64,000 bases of DNA, taken from NCBI RefSeq assembly GCF_025685685.1, contig NZ_JAGSYH010000001.1, forward strand, positions 837,975 to 901,974. Direction: 5' to 3'. This document shows positions 27,480 to 35,916 of this stretch, piece by piece. This DNA comes from Acidicapsa dinghuensis (lineage in GTDB: Bacteria > Acidobacteriota > Terriglobia > Terriglobales > Acidobacteriaceae). Position 1 is the first letter of the stretch. Each line of letters starts with the position of its first letter. A program made the translations under genes and the position numbers. Under the pieces are notes generated by a model. It searched no databases. It worked only from the letters and a program-made list of their open reading frames with translations, and was not told where the DNA came from.

Positions 27480-28316
27480 TCAACTTTTCAGCAGCGTTGC
27501 AATGTTCGATGACGAGGAAGCCTCCGCCATAAATCCGAATGTGCCGTCGTCCCGTAGCTCCCGTGCCGCGCGCAGCAAAGCGCCTATCGAAGTGCGAGCA
27601 AGCGCGCTTCCAGTGCTCAACCGCTTCACTCCCAGCTCCGAAAGCCGTCCCCGATTAAGCTTCAGCCCCGGCAGCCCAATCAGCACATTCACTGGCCGAT
27701 CCACCGACGACACCACCGCGCGAATATCCTCTTCCGATACGATTCCCGGCGCATAAAGCACATCTGCCCCTGCCTCCTGAAAAGCCTGCAACCGCCTGAT
27801 CGTATCTCCGAGATCAGGCCTGCCGTTCAAATAGTTCTCAGCCCGCGCCGTCAGCATGAACGGAAAATCCAGCGAGCGCGCAGCCTCCGCCGCGGCCCGC
27901 ACACGCTCCACCGCCAACTCAATGGGATAAATCGGGTCATCCACGCGTCCGGTTGCGTCCTCAATCGATCCTCCGACAGCGCCCGCGCTCGCCACCAGCC
28001 TGATCGCCTCGCCGGCAATTTCAGGCTCGTCACCAAATCCATTCCCAAGATCGCAGCTAACCGGCAACGGAGTTGCTGTTGAGAGCGCGGCAACATGCTC
28101 CATCACCAGCTCACGCGGCACCGTGTTGTCTGCCAGTCCAAGCGTAAAGGCATGCCCTGCGCTCGTCGTTGCCAAAGCCTCAAACCCCATGTGCGCCAGC
28201 AGCATCGCCGATCCCACATCCCAGGGATTCGGCAGTAGAAACGCCTCATCGCGATAATGCAGATCGCGAAACTTGTGTGCCTTCTCGGCCTGAGTCACCG
28301 ATATGGATGCGTCCAT
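27480..28316 (-). CDS. Isocitrate lyase/PEP mutase family protein
   Basis: A 278-residue (beta/alpha)8 enzyme of the ICL/PEPM superfamily, short type. PNPWDVGSAMLLAHMGFEA, ATTSAGHAFTLG, the metal-site CDLGNGFGDE, SIEDATG and the TARAENYL strand are recognisable. The isocitrate-lyase signature KKCGH is absent, so it is not a glyoxylate-cycle enzyme; oxaloacetate-hydrolase, carboxyvinyl-carboxyphosphonate or 2-methylisocitrate-lyase-like activity is possible. The ATG at 28316 follows GGGTGGGAG. No pathway neighbours point to a substrate. Confidence 0.82.
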   Translation of the reverse strand: MDASISVTQAEKAHKFRDLHYRDEAFLLPNPWDVGSAMLLAHMGFEALATTSAGHAFTLGLADNTVPRELVMEHVAALSTATPLPVSCDLGNGFGDEPEIAGEAIRLVASAGAVGGSIEDATGRVDDPIYPIELAVERVRAAAEAARSLDFPFMLTARAENYLNGRPDLGDTIRRLQAFQEAGADVLYAPGIVSEEDIRAVVSSVDRPVNVLIGLPGLKLNRGRLSELGVKRLSTGSALARTSIGALLRAARELRDDGTFGFMAEASSSSNIATLLKS

Positions 28317-28446
28317 GCTCCCACCCCCGTGCAAGATAAGTGCAACAGCACAGGATAGTCGAGATGCTGCTCCCGCATCTGGAACGCTTCCGCATTACGG
28401 ACCAGACTTGGTCGTATCCGCACGAATCGCCCCATCCCAAGCAGAA

Positions 28447-28473
28447 TTGACAAACTAAACTGAACCGTTCAGT
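28447..28473 (+). promoter_or_regulatory. Promoter with TetR-type operator for the ABC exporter operon
   Basis: A perfect -35 TTGACA at 28447-28452 is followed by the palindrome ACTGAAC-C-GTTCAGT at 28459-28473, which fills the spacer just before the likely -10 (around 28470-28478). A TetR gene is third in the operon. The layout fits steric autorepression. Confidence 0.7.
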
Positions 28474-28497
28474 ATTGTTTAAATCAGGAGACCGCTA

Positions 28498-29292
28498 ATG
28501 ATCCGCGTGCAGAACCTGGTTAAATCCTTCGGCAACTTCACCGCCGTCAATGACGTCTCTTTCGACGTCGCAGCCGGTGAAATCTTTGCCTTCCTCGGTC
28601 CCAACGGTGCAGGCAAAACCACCACCATCAAGATGCTCACCACTCTGCTCAGGCCCAACAGTGGCGCCATCGAGCTAGACGGCCTCAATCCAGAAACCCA
28701 TCAGAATGAAGCGCGCAAGCGCTTCGGCATTGTCTTCCAGGATCCCAGCCTCGACGGTGAACTGAGCGCGTGGGAAAACATGGAAATCCATGGTGTCCTC
28801 TATCACGTTCCCGGAAAAATCCGTCACAAACGCGCAGAAGAACTGCTCAAAATCTTCGAGCTGTGGGAGCGGCGCAACGATCAGGTAAAGAAGTTCTCCG
28901 GCGGCATGAAGCGTCGCCTCGAAATCGCCCGTGGCTTCCTTCACACCCCGCGCATTCTCTTCCTCGACGAGCCAACGCTCGGCCTCGACCCGCAAAGCCG
29001 CAACCAGCTCTGGTCGCATGTCAAAAAAGTCAATGAATCCGAGCGCGTCACCGTCTTCCTCACCACCCATTACATGGATGAGGCCGACCGTGTCGCTCAC
29101 CGCGTCGGCATTATCGATCATGGCAAGCTCGTCACCGTTGGTACCCCCAAAGCCATCAAGGAACAAACCGGCACGGAAAGTCTCGAAGAGGCATTCCTCG
29201 CCTTAACCGGATCGACGATCCGCGACGAATCCGCAGGTTCGGCAGACCAGATGCGTCAGTTTGCCCGCATGTGGAGTGGAGGACGGCGATGA
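28498..29292 (+). CDS. ABC transporter ATP-binding protein (DrrA-like exporter)
   Basis: A 264-residue nucleotide-binding subunit of an ABC-2 exporter. Walker A GPNGAGKTTTIKML, Q-loop VFQDPSLDGEL, signature FSGGMKRRLEIARG, Walker B ILFLDEPTLGLDP and the H-loop LTTHYMDEADRV are complete. The pattern matches the DrrA/CcmA drug-and-lipid export group. SD CAGGAG lies before ATG 28498. The stop overlaps the permease start by 4 bp (ATGA), giving coupled translation. Regulation is probably by the TetR encoded downstream. Confidence 0.94.
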   Translation: MIRVQNLVKSFGNFTAVNDVSFDVAAGEIFAFLGPNGAGKTTTIKMLTTLLRPNSGAIELDGLNPETHQNEARKRFGIVFQDPSLDGELSAWENMEIHGVLYHVPGKIRHKRAEELLKIFELWERRNDQVKKFSGGMKRRLEIARGFLHTPRILFLDEPTLGLDPQSRNQLWSHVKKVNESERVTVFLTTHYMDEADRVAHRVGIIDHGKLVTVGTPKAIKEQTGTESLEEAFLALTGSTIRDESAGSADQMRQFARMWSGGRR

Positions 29293-30035
29293 GTGCCATC
29301 TACATCCTTTGGCTTCGTGAATTGAAGCGCTACACGCGTTCCCGTGTGCAGTTGGTCGCGTCGCTCGGTCAGCCCATGCTCTATCTGCTTGTGCTCGGCT
29401 TTGGCCTCGGCCCTGTCTTCAAGCGCGCCGGCAACGGCAGCTATCTGCAATTCGTAGCGCCCGGCGTCATCGGTATGACCATTCTCTTCTCCTCCGTCTT
29501 CTCCGGCCTCGGCCTTCTCTGGGACCGCCAGTTCGGCTTCCTCAAAGAGACGCTGGTCGCTCCCGTCTCACGTCTGCAAATCATGATTGGCCGAACCCTC
29601 GGCGGCGCAACAGTGGCCATCCTCCAGGGTCTGCTCGTCGCCGTCATCTGCTTTCTCGCTGGCTTCCGCCCGGTCAATCTCGCATTGGCTCCGCTCGCGA
29701 TTGTCTTCATGGTGCTCATCGCCATCGTCTTCGCGGCGCTCGGCGTTGCCATCGGCTCAAGCCTTCAGGACATGCAGGGCTTTCAGCTCATCATGAACTT
29801 CCTCGTCCTGCCCATCTACTTCCTCTCCGGAGCCCTCTTTCCACTCGACGGCCTCGGCAAAATCCTCAGCCTCGTCACCTCGCTCGACCCGCTCTCCTAC
29901 GGAGTAGACGGCATGCGTGCCGTGCTGCTCAACCTCACCCACTTCGGTGCTGCAATAGACGTCATCGTTCTCGCCATCGTCGGCTCCATTCTTCTTGTCA
30001 TCGGAGCATGGCGATTCTCTAAGATAGAGATATAG
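29289..30035 (+). CDS. ABC-2 type permease (DrrB-like)
   Basis: The 248-residue membrane half of the exporter, with six hydrophobic segments (for example MLYLLVLGFGLGPVF, VAPGVIGMTILFSSVF, LAPLAIVFMVLIAIVFAALG, MNFLVLPIYFLSGALFPL) and the ABC-2 signature around FLSGALFPLDGL. The ATG at 29289 overlaps the ATPase stop; an in-frame ATG at 29271 would extend into the ATPase gene. It would dimerise and pair with the ATPase to export a drug or other small molecule; substrate unknown. Confidence 0.93.
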   Translation: MSAIYILWLRELKRYTRSRVQLVASLGQPMLYLLVLGFGLGPVFKRAGNGSYLQFVAPGVIGMTILFSSVFSGLGLLWDRQFGFLKETLVAPVSRLQIMIGRTLGGATVAILQGLLVAVICFLAGFRPVNLALAPLAIVFMVLIAIVFAALGVAIGSSLQDMQGFQLIMNFLVLPIYFLSGALFPLDGLGKILSLVTSLDPLSYGVDGMRAVLLNLTHFGAAIDVIVLAIVGSILLVIGAWRFSKIEI

Positions 30036-30039
30036 GCAC

Positions 30040-30681
30040 ATGGCCAGACCACGAAGTCAGGACGCTCACGAAAAAGTGCTTCGAGCCGCGATGGAGCTCT
30101 TCGCCGAACGCGGCATCGAAGCCACCAGTATGGATTCCATCTCCCAGGCCTCCGGCGTGAGCAAGGCCACCATCTATAACCACTGGGTCAACAAAGAAGC
30201 ACTGCTCATCGAGGTCATGCTCTACCTCAACGGTCTCGATCGCGAATGCACCGAGGTTGACACCGGCGACCTTTGCAATGACGTCGCCTTCATCCTCAGC
30301 CGCCGGCCACCCGACCAGTTCGACTCAACGCGCGATCGCATCATGCCTTCGCTCATCGCGTACTCCGCTCTCCATCCCGAATTTGGCGAAGCCTGGCGTC
30401 ATCGCGTCATGGAGCGGCCGCGCGAATCGCTGCGCAAGATCCTCCGCAAGGGCATCCAGCGCGGAATCTTCTCCGCCAATCTCAATCTCGAACACTCCAT
30501 GGCGCTTCTTCTCGGCCCCACTCTGTACATGCACATCTTTCATCGCAACAACTATTCCAAGACCGAAGATATCGGCCCGGAAATCGCCTCGGCCTTCTGG
30601 CGCGCCTTTTCTGTCGAAAACACTCCCCCGTCCCCCAAACCCCGCAGGTCCCGTTCCACTCCCGCCGCTGCTCGCCCCTGA
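30040..30681 (+). CDS. TetR-family repressor of the ABC exporter
   Basis: A 213-residue regulator. The N-terminal helix-turn-helix reads LFAERGIEATSMDSISQASG then VSKATIYNHWVNKEALL, followed by an all-helical ligand domain. It starts 5 bp after the permease stop, so it is part of the operon. A 15-bp palindrome sits in the operon promoter; together these suggest autorepression relieved by the exported compound. The last 15 residues are proline/arginine/serine rich and probably unstructured. Confidence 0.92.
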   Translation: MARPRSQDAHEKVLRAAMELFAERGIEATSMDSISQASGVSKATIYNHWVNKEALLIEVMLYLNGLDRECTEVDTGDLCNDVAFILSRRPPDQFDSTRDRIMPSLIAYSALHPEFGEAWRHRVMERPRESLRKILRKGIQRGIFSANLNLEHSMALLLGPTLYMHIFHRNNYSKTEDIGPEIASAFWRAFSVENTPPSPKPRRSRSTPAAARP

Positions 30682-30823
30682 TCTACACAAAACCAGATGA
30701 AACCCTCGCGCGGAATCTGCGATCTAACACTACAGACCGTCTCGCTGAACTGTGCTTTAAAGCAACCGTTCGTGTGCGCCTGAATCCAACCCAGTGTTCC
30801 GTCTTCGAACCCAAGGAGGAATC

Positions 30824-31756
30824 GTGACCGTACGAGGCTATACCAAACCCCTCTACATTCAACCCTTCGACCACCGCGGCTCCTTCGAAACCGGCATGTT
30901 CGGCTGGAAAGGCGATCTCAACGAAGAGCAAACCGCGCGCATCGCCTCATCCAAGCAAGTCATCTACGACGGCTTCAAACTTGCTCTCCAACAAGGCGTC
31001 GCCACAGAAACAGCAGGCATCCTCGTCGATGAGCAGTTCGGCATCGCCATCCTGCGCGACGCAGCCGCGCAGGGGTATATCTACGCCTGCCCCTCCGAAA
31101 AAAGCGGCCAGGAAGAGTTCGACTTCGAATACGGCGACGCCTTCGCCGAGCACATCGAAAAAATTCATCCAACCTTCTGCAAAGTCCTCGTCCGCTACAA
31201 CCCCGAGGGCGATCCGGAAATGAATCGCATCCAGTCCGAGCGACTCAAGCGTCTCTCCGACTACCTCGCCGCCCAGCAGAAATCCCTCTTCATGTTCGAA
31301 CTCCTCGTCCCCGCGGAAAAGAGGCAGCTCGAAAAACTCCACGGCGACAAAAAAGCCTACGATCTCGAACTCCGCCCATCCCTCATGGTTGGAGCCATCA
31401 AGGCCCTGCAGGACGCAGGCGTAGAGCCCGATATCTGGAAGATCGAAGGCCTCGACCGCAAAGAAGACTGCGAAACCATCGTCAAAGCTGCACGCCGCGA
31501 CGGCCGCAACACCGTCGGCTGCATCATCCTTGGCCGTGGCGAAAGCGATGAGAAAGTAAGCGAATGGCTCTCAACCGCCGCCGCCGTTCCCGGCTTCATC
31601 GGCTTCGCCGTAGGCCGCACCGACTTCTGGGACCCACTCATCGCCTGGCGCGATAACAAAGCCTCCAGCGAACAAGCCGCCGAAGAAATCGCCAAACGCT
31701 ACAAGCACTTCGTTGATCTCTTCAAACAAGCACGCGCAAAAACAAATCCCGAATAA
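30824..31756 (+). CDS. DUF2090 family (beta/alpha)8 protein, aldolase-like
   Basis: A 310-residue protein matching the DUF2090 domain found as the C-terminal part of IolC fusions and related to IolJ/tagatose-bisphosphate aldolases. The opening PLYIQPFDHRGSF, the ILVDEQFG strand and the closing GFIGFAVGRTDFWDPL are characteristic. The GTG at 30824 has a strong AAGGAGGA 5 bases before it; the frame is open 10 codons upstream. In inositol catabolism this domain is thought to cleave 2-deoxy-5-keto-gluconate-6-phosphate, but no other iol gene is present, so the substrate here is unknown. Confidence 0.82.
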   Translation: MTVRGYTKPLYIQPFDHRGSFETGMFGWKGDLNEEQTARIASSKQVIYDGFKLALQQGVATETAGILVDEQFGIAILRDAAAQGYIYACPSEKSGQEEFDFEYGDAFAEHIEKIHPTFCKVLVRYNPEGDPEMNRIQSERLKRLSDYLAAQQKSLFMFELLVPAEKRQLEKLHGDKKAYDLELRPSLMVGAIKALQDAGVEPDIWKIEGLDRKEDCETIVKAARRDGRNTVGCIILGRGESDEKVSEWLSTAAAVPGFIGFAVGRTDFWDPLIAWRDNKASSEQAAEEIAKRYKHFVDLFKQARAKTNPE

Positions 31757-31763
31757 GAGTGCA

Positions 31764-31945
31764 TCCTGTCAGGATGCTAACGATGCTGACAAGTCGAAAA
31801 GGTAGGCCGGGGATTTATCCCCGGCACAAAGCCAACGCCATCATTAGGGCTGGTAGGGATGGGCTTCAGCCCTTCCATTCATCCCCTGAGGCGAGTTTTC
31901 GATCTTTGCTGGCAGTTTGAGTGTCCTGTCAGCATGCTGCCTGTC
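31764..31945. repeat. REP-like palindromic element upstream of dinB
   Basis: The 230-bp gap holds several strong palindromes: CATCCTGTCAGGATG at 31762-31776; GCCGGGGAT-tt-ATCCCCGGC at 31806-31825; GGGCTTCAGCCC at 31861-31872; and a second TCCTGTCAGCATGC at 31924-31937 that echoes the first. This layout of GC-rich palindromes around a low-complexity core looks like REP/BIME elements common in acidobacterial genomes. No gene is present in the gap. Confidence 0.6.
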
Positions 31946-31986
31946 CGCATCGCTCAGTCACAACGCGCTCACATAAAATTCTCCTG

Positions 31987-33063
31987 ATGAGCGCGCGCAA
32001 AATCGTCCACATCGACATGGATGCCTTCTACGCCTCCGTAGAGCAGCGCGACGACCCAAGCCTGCGCGGCAGGCCCGTCGTCGTTGCCTGGCGCGGCAAT
32101 CGCTCCGTAGTCTGCGCCGCTTCCTATGAAGCCCGCCGCTTCGGCGTCCGCTCAGCCATGCCAGCCGTCCGCGCTGAGCGCCTCTGCCCAGAAGCCATCT
32201 TCATTCCACCCGACTTCACGCGCTACCGCGCCGTCTCTCGCCAGACCCGCGAAATCTTCAAGCTCCACACCGACCTCATCGAACCACTCTCGCTCGACGA
32301 AGCCTACCTCGACGTCACCGAAAACAAAACTGGCCTACCGACCGCTACCCGCGTAGCCATCGCTATCCGCAAGCAAATCTGGGACGAGCTATCGCTCACC
32401 GCCTCTGCCGGCGTAGCACCCAACAAGTTCCTAGCCAAAATCGCTTCCGACTGGAAAAAACCCAACGGCCTCTTCGTCATCCAGCCCACCGAAATCGAAG
32501 ACTTCCTTCAGCCACTCGAAGTAGGCCGTCTTCCAGGCGTAGGCAAAGTCACCGGCGAACGCCTCGAAAAACTCAACATCCGCACCGTAGGCGATCTCCG
32601 CGGCCTCACTATCGAAGACCTCGAAGAGCGCTTCGGCCGCTACGGCACACGCCTCCACCAACTCGCGCGTGGCATCGACGAAAACCCTGTAGTCCCCAAC
32701 CGCCCCACGCAATCCATCTCCGCAGAAGACACCTTCGAGCGCGACGTCCTTCTCAGCGAAACCGCCGACCTCATAGCGCGCCTCGCCGCCAAGACCTGGG
32801 AAGCCTCGCGCAAAGAAACCCGTATCGCCCGCACCGTAGTCCTCAAGCTCAAAACCGCGGACTTCCGCATCCTCACCCGCAGTCTCACTCCGCCCATCCC
32901 GCCATCCTCGCAACAGCAACTCGTCGATATAGCCCTGCAACTCCGCGATCGCGTCGAGACAGACCCAGGTCAGCGCTTCCGCCTCGTAGGCGTAGGCCTG
33001 AGCAACTTCCGCGACCCCGATCCCACCAACCCCACAGACCCCAATCCCGCCCTCTTCGATTGA
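31987..33063 (+). CDS. dinB: DNA polymerase IV (Y-family)
   Basis: Error-prone translesion polymerase. The 358-residue product has IVHIDMDAFYASVEQRDD at the N-terminus, the catalytic SLDEAYLDVT near residue 104, SAGVAPNKFLAKIASDWKKP, a helix-hairpin-helix LPGVGKVTGERLEKLNI and the little-finger domain. ATG 31987 is chosen because the family begins directly before this motif; the open frame extends 22 codons upstream without SD. No LexA box is evident upstream. The C-terminus ends in a short proline/asparagine-rich tail without a clear beta-clamp motif. Confidence 0.95.
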   Translation: MSARKIVHIDMDAFYASVEQRDDPSLRGRPVVVAWRGNRSVVCAASYEARRFGVRSAMPAVRAERLCPEAIFIPPDFTRYRAVSRQTREIFKLHTDLIEPLSLDEAYLDVTENKTGLPTATRVAIAIRKQIWDELSLTASAGVAPNKFLAKIASDWKKPNGLFVIQPTEIEDFLQPLEVGRLPGVGKVTGERLEKLNIRTVGDLRGLTIEDLEERFGRYGTRLHQLARGIDENPVVPNRPTQSISAEDTFERDVLLSETADLIARLAAKTWEASRKETRIARTVVLKLKTADFRILTRSLTPPIPPSSQQQLVDIALQLRDRVETDPGQRFRLVGVGLSNFRDPDPTNPTDPNPALFD

Positions 33064-33078
33064 GGTCAAGACTATCTA

Positions 33079-33097
33079 CCCAATGCGGCGTTTACTC
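33079..33097. repeat. Left copy of a 19-bp near-direct repeat flanking the HEPN gene
   Basis: CCCAATGCGGCGTTTACTC here and CCCAATACGGCGTTTACCC at 33945-33963 match at 17 of 19 positions in the same orientation. They bracket about 850 bp containing the HEPN-like gene. Confidence 0.65.
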
Positions 33098-33293
33098 AGA
33101 AAGATGGCGCAAGACATTGAGATCAGCTCGCCTTGTGTAACTCGTTGTCGAATCTGCCCATCGATTCCAACGGCACTACATACCGACAGCGCCATCACAA
33201 ATGTAAGTTGCTTCCGACAAGGCGACTTATCGTTACTAATCCTTGCCGAAGCGCTTCTGTCTGAGCGTAAGATTGAAACCAAAATACGGTCAC

Positions 33294-33821
33294 ATGGAAC
33301 GAAAAGAAATTCGCGAAATCACGGGCTACACATTCGCTAACCAGCGCTCAAAAGAGGAGTCTTGGTACAACTCTGCCGTCTCTTTCCATGATGGTGCCAG
33401 CATTTTGGCGCAACATAAGGATTCCATTCAAGGGGGCATCCGAGTGTTCCTTGTAAACGTTGCTCTATCTCTTGAATTACTGTTGAAGGCGATTATCGTT
33501 GCACAAGGAGAATCAGCTCCACCGAATCACGAGCTACGCAGTCTCGCGGATAAGGCGGGAGTCGACTTTACGAAGAGCCAAAAAGCGACGTTAGAGCTCT
33601 TGGAAGAAATATTTAAGTGGAGCGGCCGCTATCCAGTTCCCAACAAAGCAACCGATTGGGATACATATCATGACCAGATTTTTGAAAGACACGTTATTAG
33701 AGAAAGGGCAGGAAACACTAGCCTAACGAGAGCGAACCCGGAAACATTTCCTTCGGTCGAAAATTGTGATGCGCTCTGGACGATAGCGAACCAGAAATGG
33801 GATGAGATTCAACCGCATTGA
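33294..33821 (+). CDS. HEPN-like hypothetical protein
   Basis: A 175-residue soluble protein. The central helices FLVNVALSLELLLKAIIVAQ and NHELRSLADKAG resemble HEPN-domain proteins, which include toxin RNases and abortive-infection proteins, but a canonical R-x4-6-H catalytic motif is not clear. Codon use and base composition are visibly more AT-rich than neighbours (GTAAACGTTGCTCTATCTCT-type codons), a sign of transfer. The ATG at 33294 is taken; the frame opens upstream at 33243 without SD. Near-direct repeats flank it. No antitoxin partner is apparent beside it. Confidence 0.55.
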   Translation: MERKEIREITGYTFANQRSKEESWYNSAVSFHDGASILAQHKDSIQGGIRVFLVNVALSLELLLKAIIVAQGESAPPNHELRSLADKAGVDFTKSQKATLELLEEIFKWSGRYPVPNKATDWDTYHDQIFERHVIRERAGNTSLTRANPETFPSVENCDALWTIANQKWDEIQPH

Positions 33822-33974
33822 ACCGCCTCCCAAGCAGGAAAAACATTGCTCCTGATAAACGCCGTTCCCGCACCTGATCTCGACCTCCCCAAAGATCTCG
33901 CCAAAGCCCAGCAAATCACCACAGAGAGCCTTCCCATCTACCTGCCCAATACGGCGTTTACCCTAGAACCATGA
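33822..33974 (+). pseudogene. Possible C-terminal coding remnant
   Basis: Directly after the HEPN stop, in the same frame, the sequence reads on without a stop to TGA at 33972-33974, giving INAVPAPDLDLPKDL and SLPIYLPNTAFTLEP with GC-rich codons like the host genes and unlike the HEPN gene. No start codon with SD is present. It looks like the tail of a gene whose front was lost, perhaps when the HEPN segment arrived. The left repeat copy encodes the similar LPNAAFT. Confidence 0.35.
33945..33963. repeat. Right copy of the 19-bp near-direct repeat
   Basis: Second copy of the repeat at 33079-33097 (17 of 19 identical, same orientation), located just before the next gene and inside the coding remnant. 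Confidence 0.65.
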
Positions 33975-34474
33975 CGTTCAAAGATTCGGATCGGGTCAAG
34001 CTGGGCAAGACCCAAGTAGGTAAGACGGAGAGAGATGGCTACGTGTCCTTCGGGCACCCCACTGTAAAGCTGAAACTGCCATCGGGCGAATCCGTTGAGG
34101 TAGATGAAGGCGTAGTCGATCTCATCAAGCTGATGAACAGCATTCCCGGCATCGAAACCAAAGGCTCCTGCCAGGGGCAAGAGCCAAATTATGGATATGT
34201 ACAGTTCATGCCCGACGCCAACGAAGACAAGGCCCACGCCTCCATCTATTTCATGTATCACATGATGAAAAACATGCACGGCGCATGGGTGATGCATCGG
34301 TACAAGATGGGTGAGTACGAGAAATCTGCTGGATCAGAACATCCAGATGCCTACCGGTTCAAGTTCACAACCGAGATTGGCAACGGATACGTACTGAAAT
34401 GGTCTCCATATACGTATCCCGCAGTTCTGGCCGCAGCGCAAAAATCTGCTGAAGAAACCAAGCAAAGCACGTAA
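33971..34474 (+). CDS. Hypothetical protein, 167 residues
   Basis: Not recognised. The soluble protein has an N-terminal strand-rich part (GYVSFGHPTVKLKLPSGESV), a helix VVDLIKLMNSIPGIETKGSC followed by QGQEPNYGYVQFMPD, and a mixed C-terminal half ending in a charged lysine/glutamate tail. The word GIETKGSCQGQ followed by YVQF recalls a small group of phage- or plasmid-linked proteins that carry a similar Ser-Cys-x-Gly turn, but I cannot name a family. The ATG overlaps the end of the preceding remnant; no strong SD. Confidence 0.6.
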   Translation: MTFKDSDRVKLGKTQVGKTERDGYVSFGHPTVKLKLPSGESVEVDEGVVDLIKLMNSIPGIETKGSCQGQEPNYGYVQFMPDANEDKAHASIYFMYHMMKNMHGAWVMHRYKMGEYEKSAGSEHPDAYRFKFTTEIGNGYVLKWSPYTYPAVLAAAQKSAEETKQST

Positions 34475-34521
34475 CACGCCCCGGTAGCGAAAACCCCACA
34501 ACGACAAGTCCGGCCTCAATA

Positions 34522-35916
34522 TCAGGCCGGATACTCGCGTGACGTCTCGATCCCCGGTTGCGGCACAGGATATCGGCCGTTGGCACCAGCAACCAGTGGC
34601 GCTGCAGAATCCATGGTGAACTTGTCTGTGTTCGGCGACATTTCGAAGTCGCAGTTGAGCATCTGTTCAAACGTCACTTCCCGGCCGGTGTGGGCGGCCA
34701 TGCGGCCCATGCTCGAAACGAGGCTGGCTTCCACCCCACGCTGCACCTCGTTGTAGGGCTTATCGTCTCGAATAGCGTCGATCAAATCATTCCATTCGTT
34801 TTGATAAGGGTCCTGCTCATCCGGCTTGACCTTGGATTCCCAGAGCATCTTGGTGGTCAGGTCCTGGCTTGCATAGAGGCTTGAGGGTTGGCCGCAATCG
34901 CCATGCTTTGAGGCTATAGCTGAGCCTTTGGTGCCGTGTAGGGCGCTGGTATAGATCTCCTGGCAGCCGGCGATGGTGCGTCCGTCGAAGAAGAACTTGG
35001 TACCGTCTGCGTAGGTGTATTCGACCGAGTATGTGTCGAAATTCTGATCGACATACATGACGCCTTCGGGGCTGGTCTTGTACTCCCGCCCACCCAGCGC
35101 CTGCGCCTTCACAGGCCACTCATTCTTCATCCACCCCAACTGATCGATCAAGTGGATATAGAAGTCGTTGAAGCAACCGCCGCTGGCCCAGATGAAGCTG
35201 TGGAAGCGCTGGATCTGGTAAAGGAGATCGGTGATACCGGCCGGTTTCGGAAGCGAGCTGAAATATCCGCCCGGCCCGTGCATCCGGTAACCCCGTTGCA
35301 GAATGATCTCGCCAATCTCGCCATCGTGAACGCGTTGGGCGAGTTCCTGCATCGCCCGGTTGTGACGCGACATCAGCCCCACACCGACCTTCAGGTTCTT
35401 TGCCTGGGCCTCTTGCCCCAGTTTGAACATGCGTTTGTTGGTGGGCCCGTCAGCCGTAAGCGGCTTCTCCATAAAAACATTCAGGCCCTTCTGAATCGCG
35501 TAAGTGAAATGCACCCAGCGAAACGCGGGCGGCGTAGCGAAAATGGCGATATCGCCCGGTTTCAAACAATCCATCGCCTTCTGATAAGCGTCGAAGCCGA
35601 TGAACTGGCGTTCCGGCGGCACGTCCACCTGGCTGGCAAACTTCGTCTGCAATTGAGTCAGGTCTTTCTGCAGACGATCCGGAAAGATGTCAGCCATAGC
35701 CACCAGCTTGATAGGGCCACGCTTCACGGAAAGCGCATTGGCCGCTGCACCGCCGCCGCGCCCACCGCAGCCGATCAGAACCACTTGGATCATGTCGCTG
35801 CCCGCGGCGTAGGCGCCGGGAATAGCCACGTTAGCCAAAGCCGAAACTGCGGCCAATTTGCCCGTGGTTTTAATGAAGTCACGGCGGGACGCCGATGCCT
35901 GCATGGACGATGTCAT
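34522..35916 (-). CDS. Tat-exported Gfo/Idh/MocA family oxidoreductase
   Basis: A 464-residue NAD(P)-dependent oxidoreductase-like protein. A Tat signal SRRDFIKTTG lies at residues 10-19, then the Rossmann fold QVVLIGCGGRGGGAAANAL, the FMEKPLTADGPTNKR strand with the conserved EKP lysine, VGLMSRHNRAMQELAQRVHD, and a C-terminal beta-sheet domain with WNDLIDAIRDDKPYNEVQRG. Secreted members of this family act on sugars and glycosides. The ATG at 35916 follows GGGGATTG; an upstream in-frame start at 35961 is less likely. It is alone on its strand. Confidence 0.88.
   Translation of the reverse strand: MTSSMQASASRRDFIKTTGKLAAVSALANVAIPGAYAAGSDMIQVVLIGCGGRGGGAAANALSVKRGPIKLVAMADIFPDRLQKDLTQLQTKFASQVDVPPERQFIGFDAYQKAMDCLKPGDIAIFATPPAFRWVHFTYAIQKGLNVFMEKPLTADGPTNKRMFKLGQEAQAKNLKVGVGLMSRHNRAMQELAQRVHDGEIGEIILQRGYRMHGPGGYFSSLPKPAGITDLLYQIQRFHSFIWASGGCFNDFYIHLIDQLGWMKNEWPVKAQALGGREYKTSPEGVMYVDQNFDTYSVEYTYADGTKFFFDGRTIAGCQEIYTSALHGTKGSAIASKHGDCGQPSSLYASQDLTTKMLWESKVKPDEQDPYQNEWNDLIDAIRDDKPYNEVQRGVEASLVSSMGRMAAHTGREVTFEQMLNCDFEMSPNTDKFTMDSAAPLVAGANGRYPVPQPGIETSREYPA

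Noticed and set aside
31764..31945. CRISPR-like array
   Set aside because: Palindromes differ in sequence and spacing; no repeat-spacer pattern and no cas genes.
33083..33340. 85-codon ORF between dinB and the HEPN gene
   Set aside because: Overlaps the HEPN start in another frame, without SD or motif.
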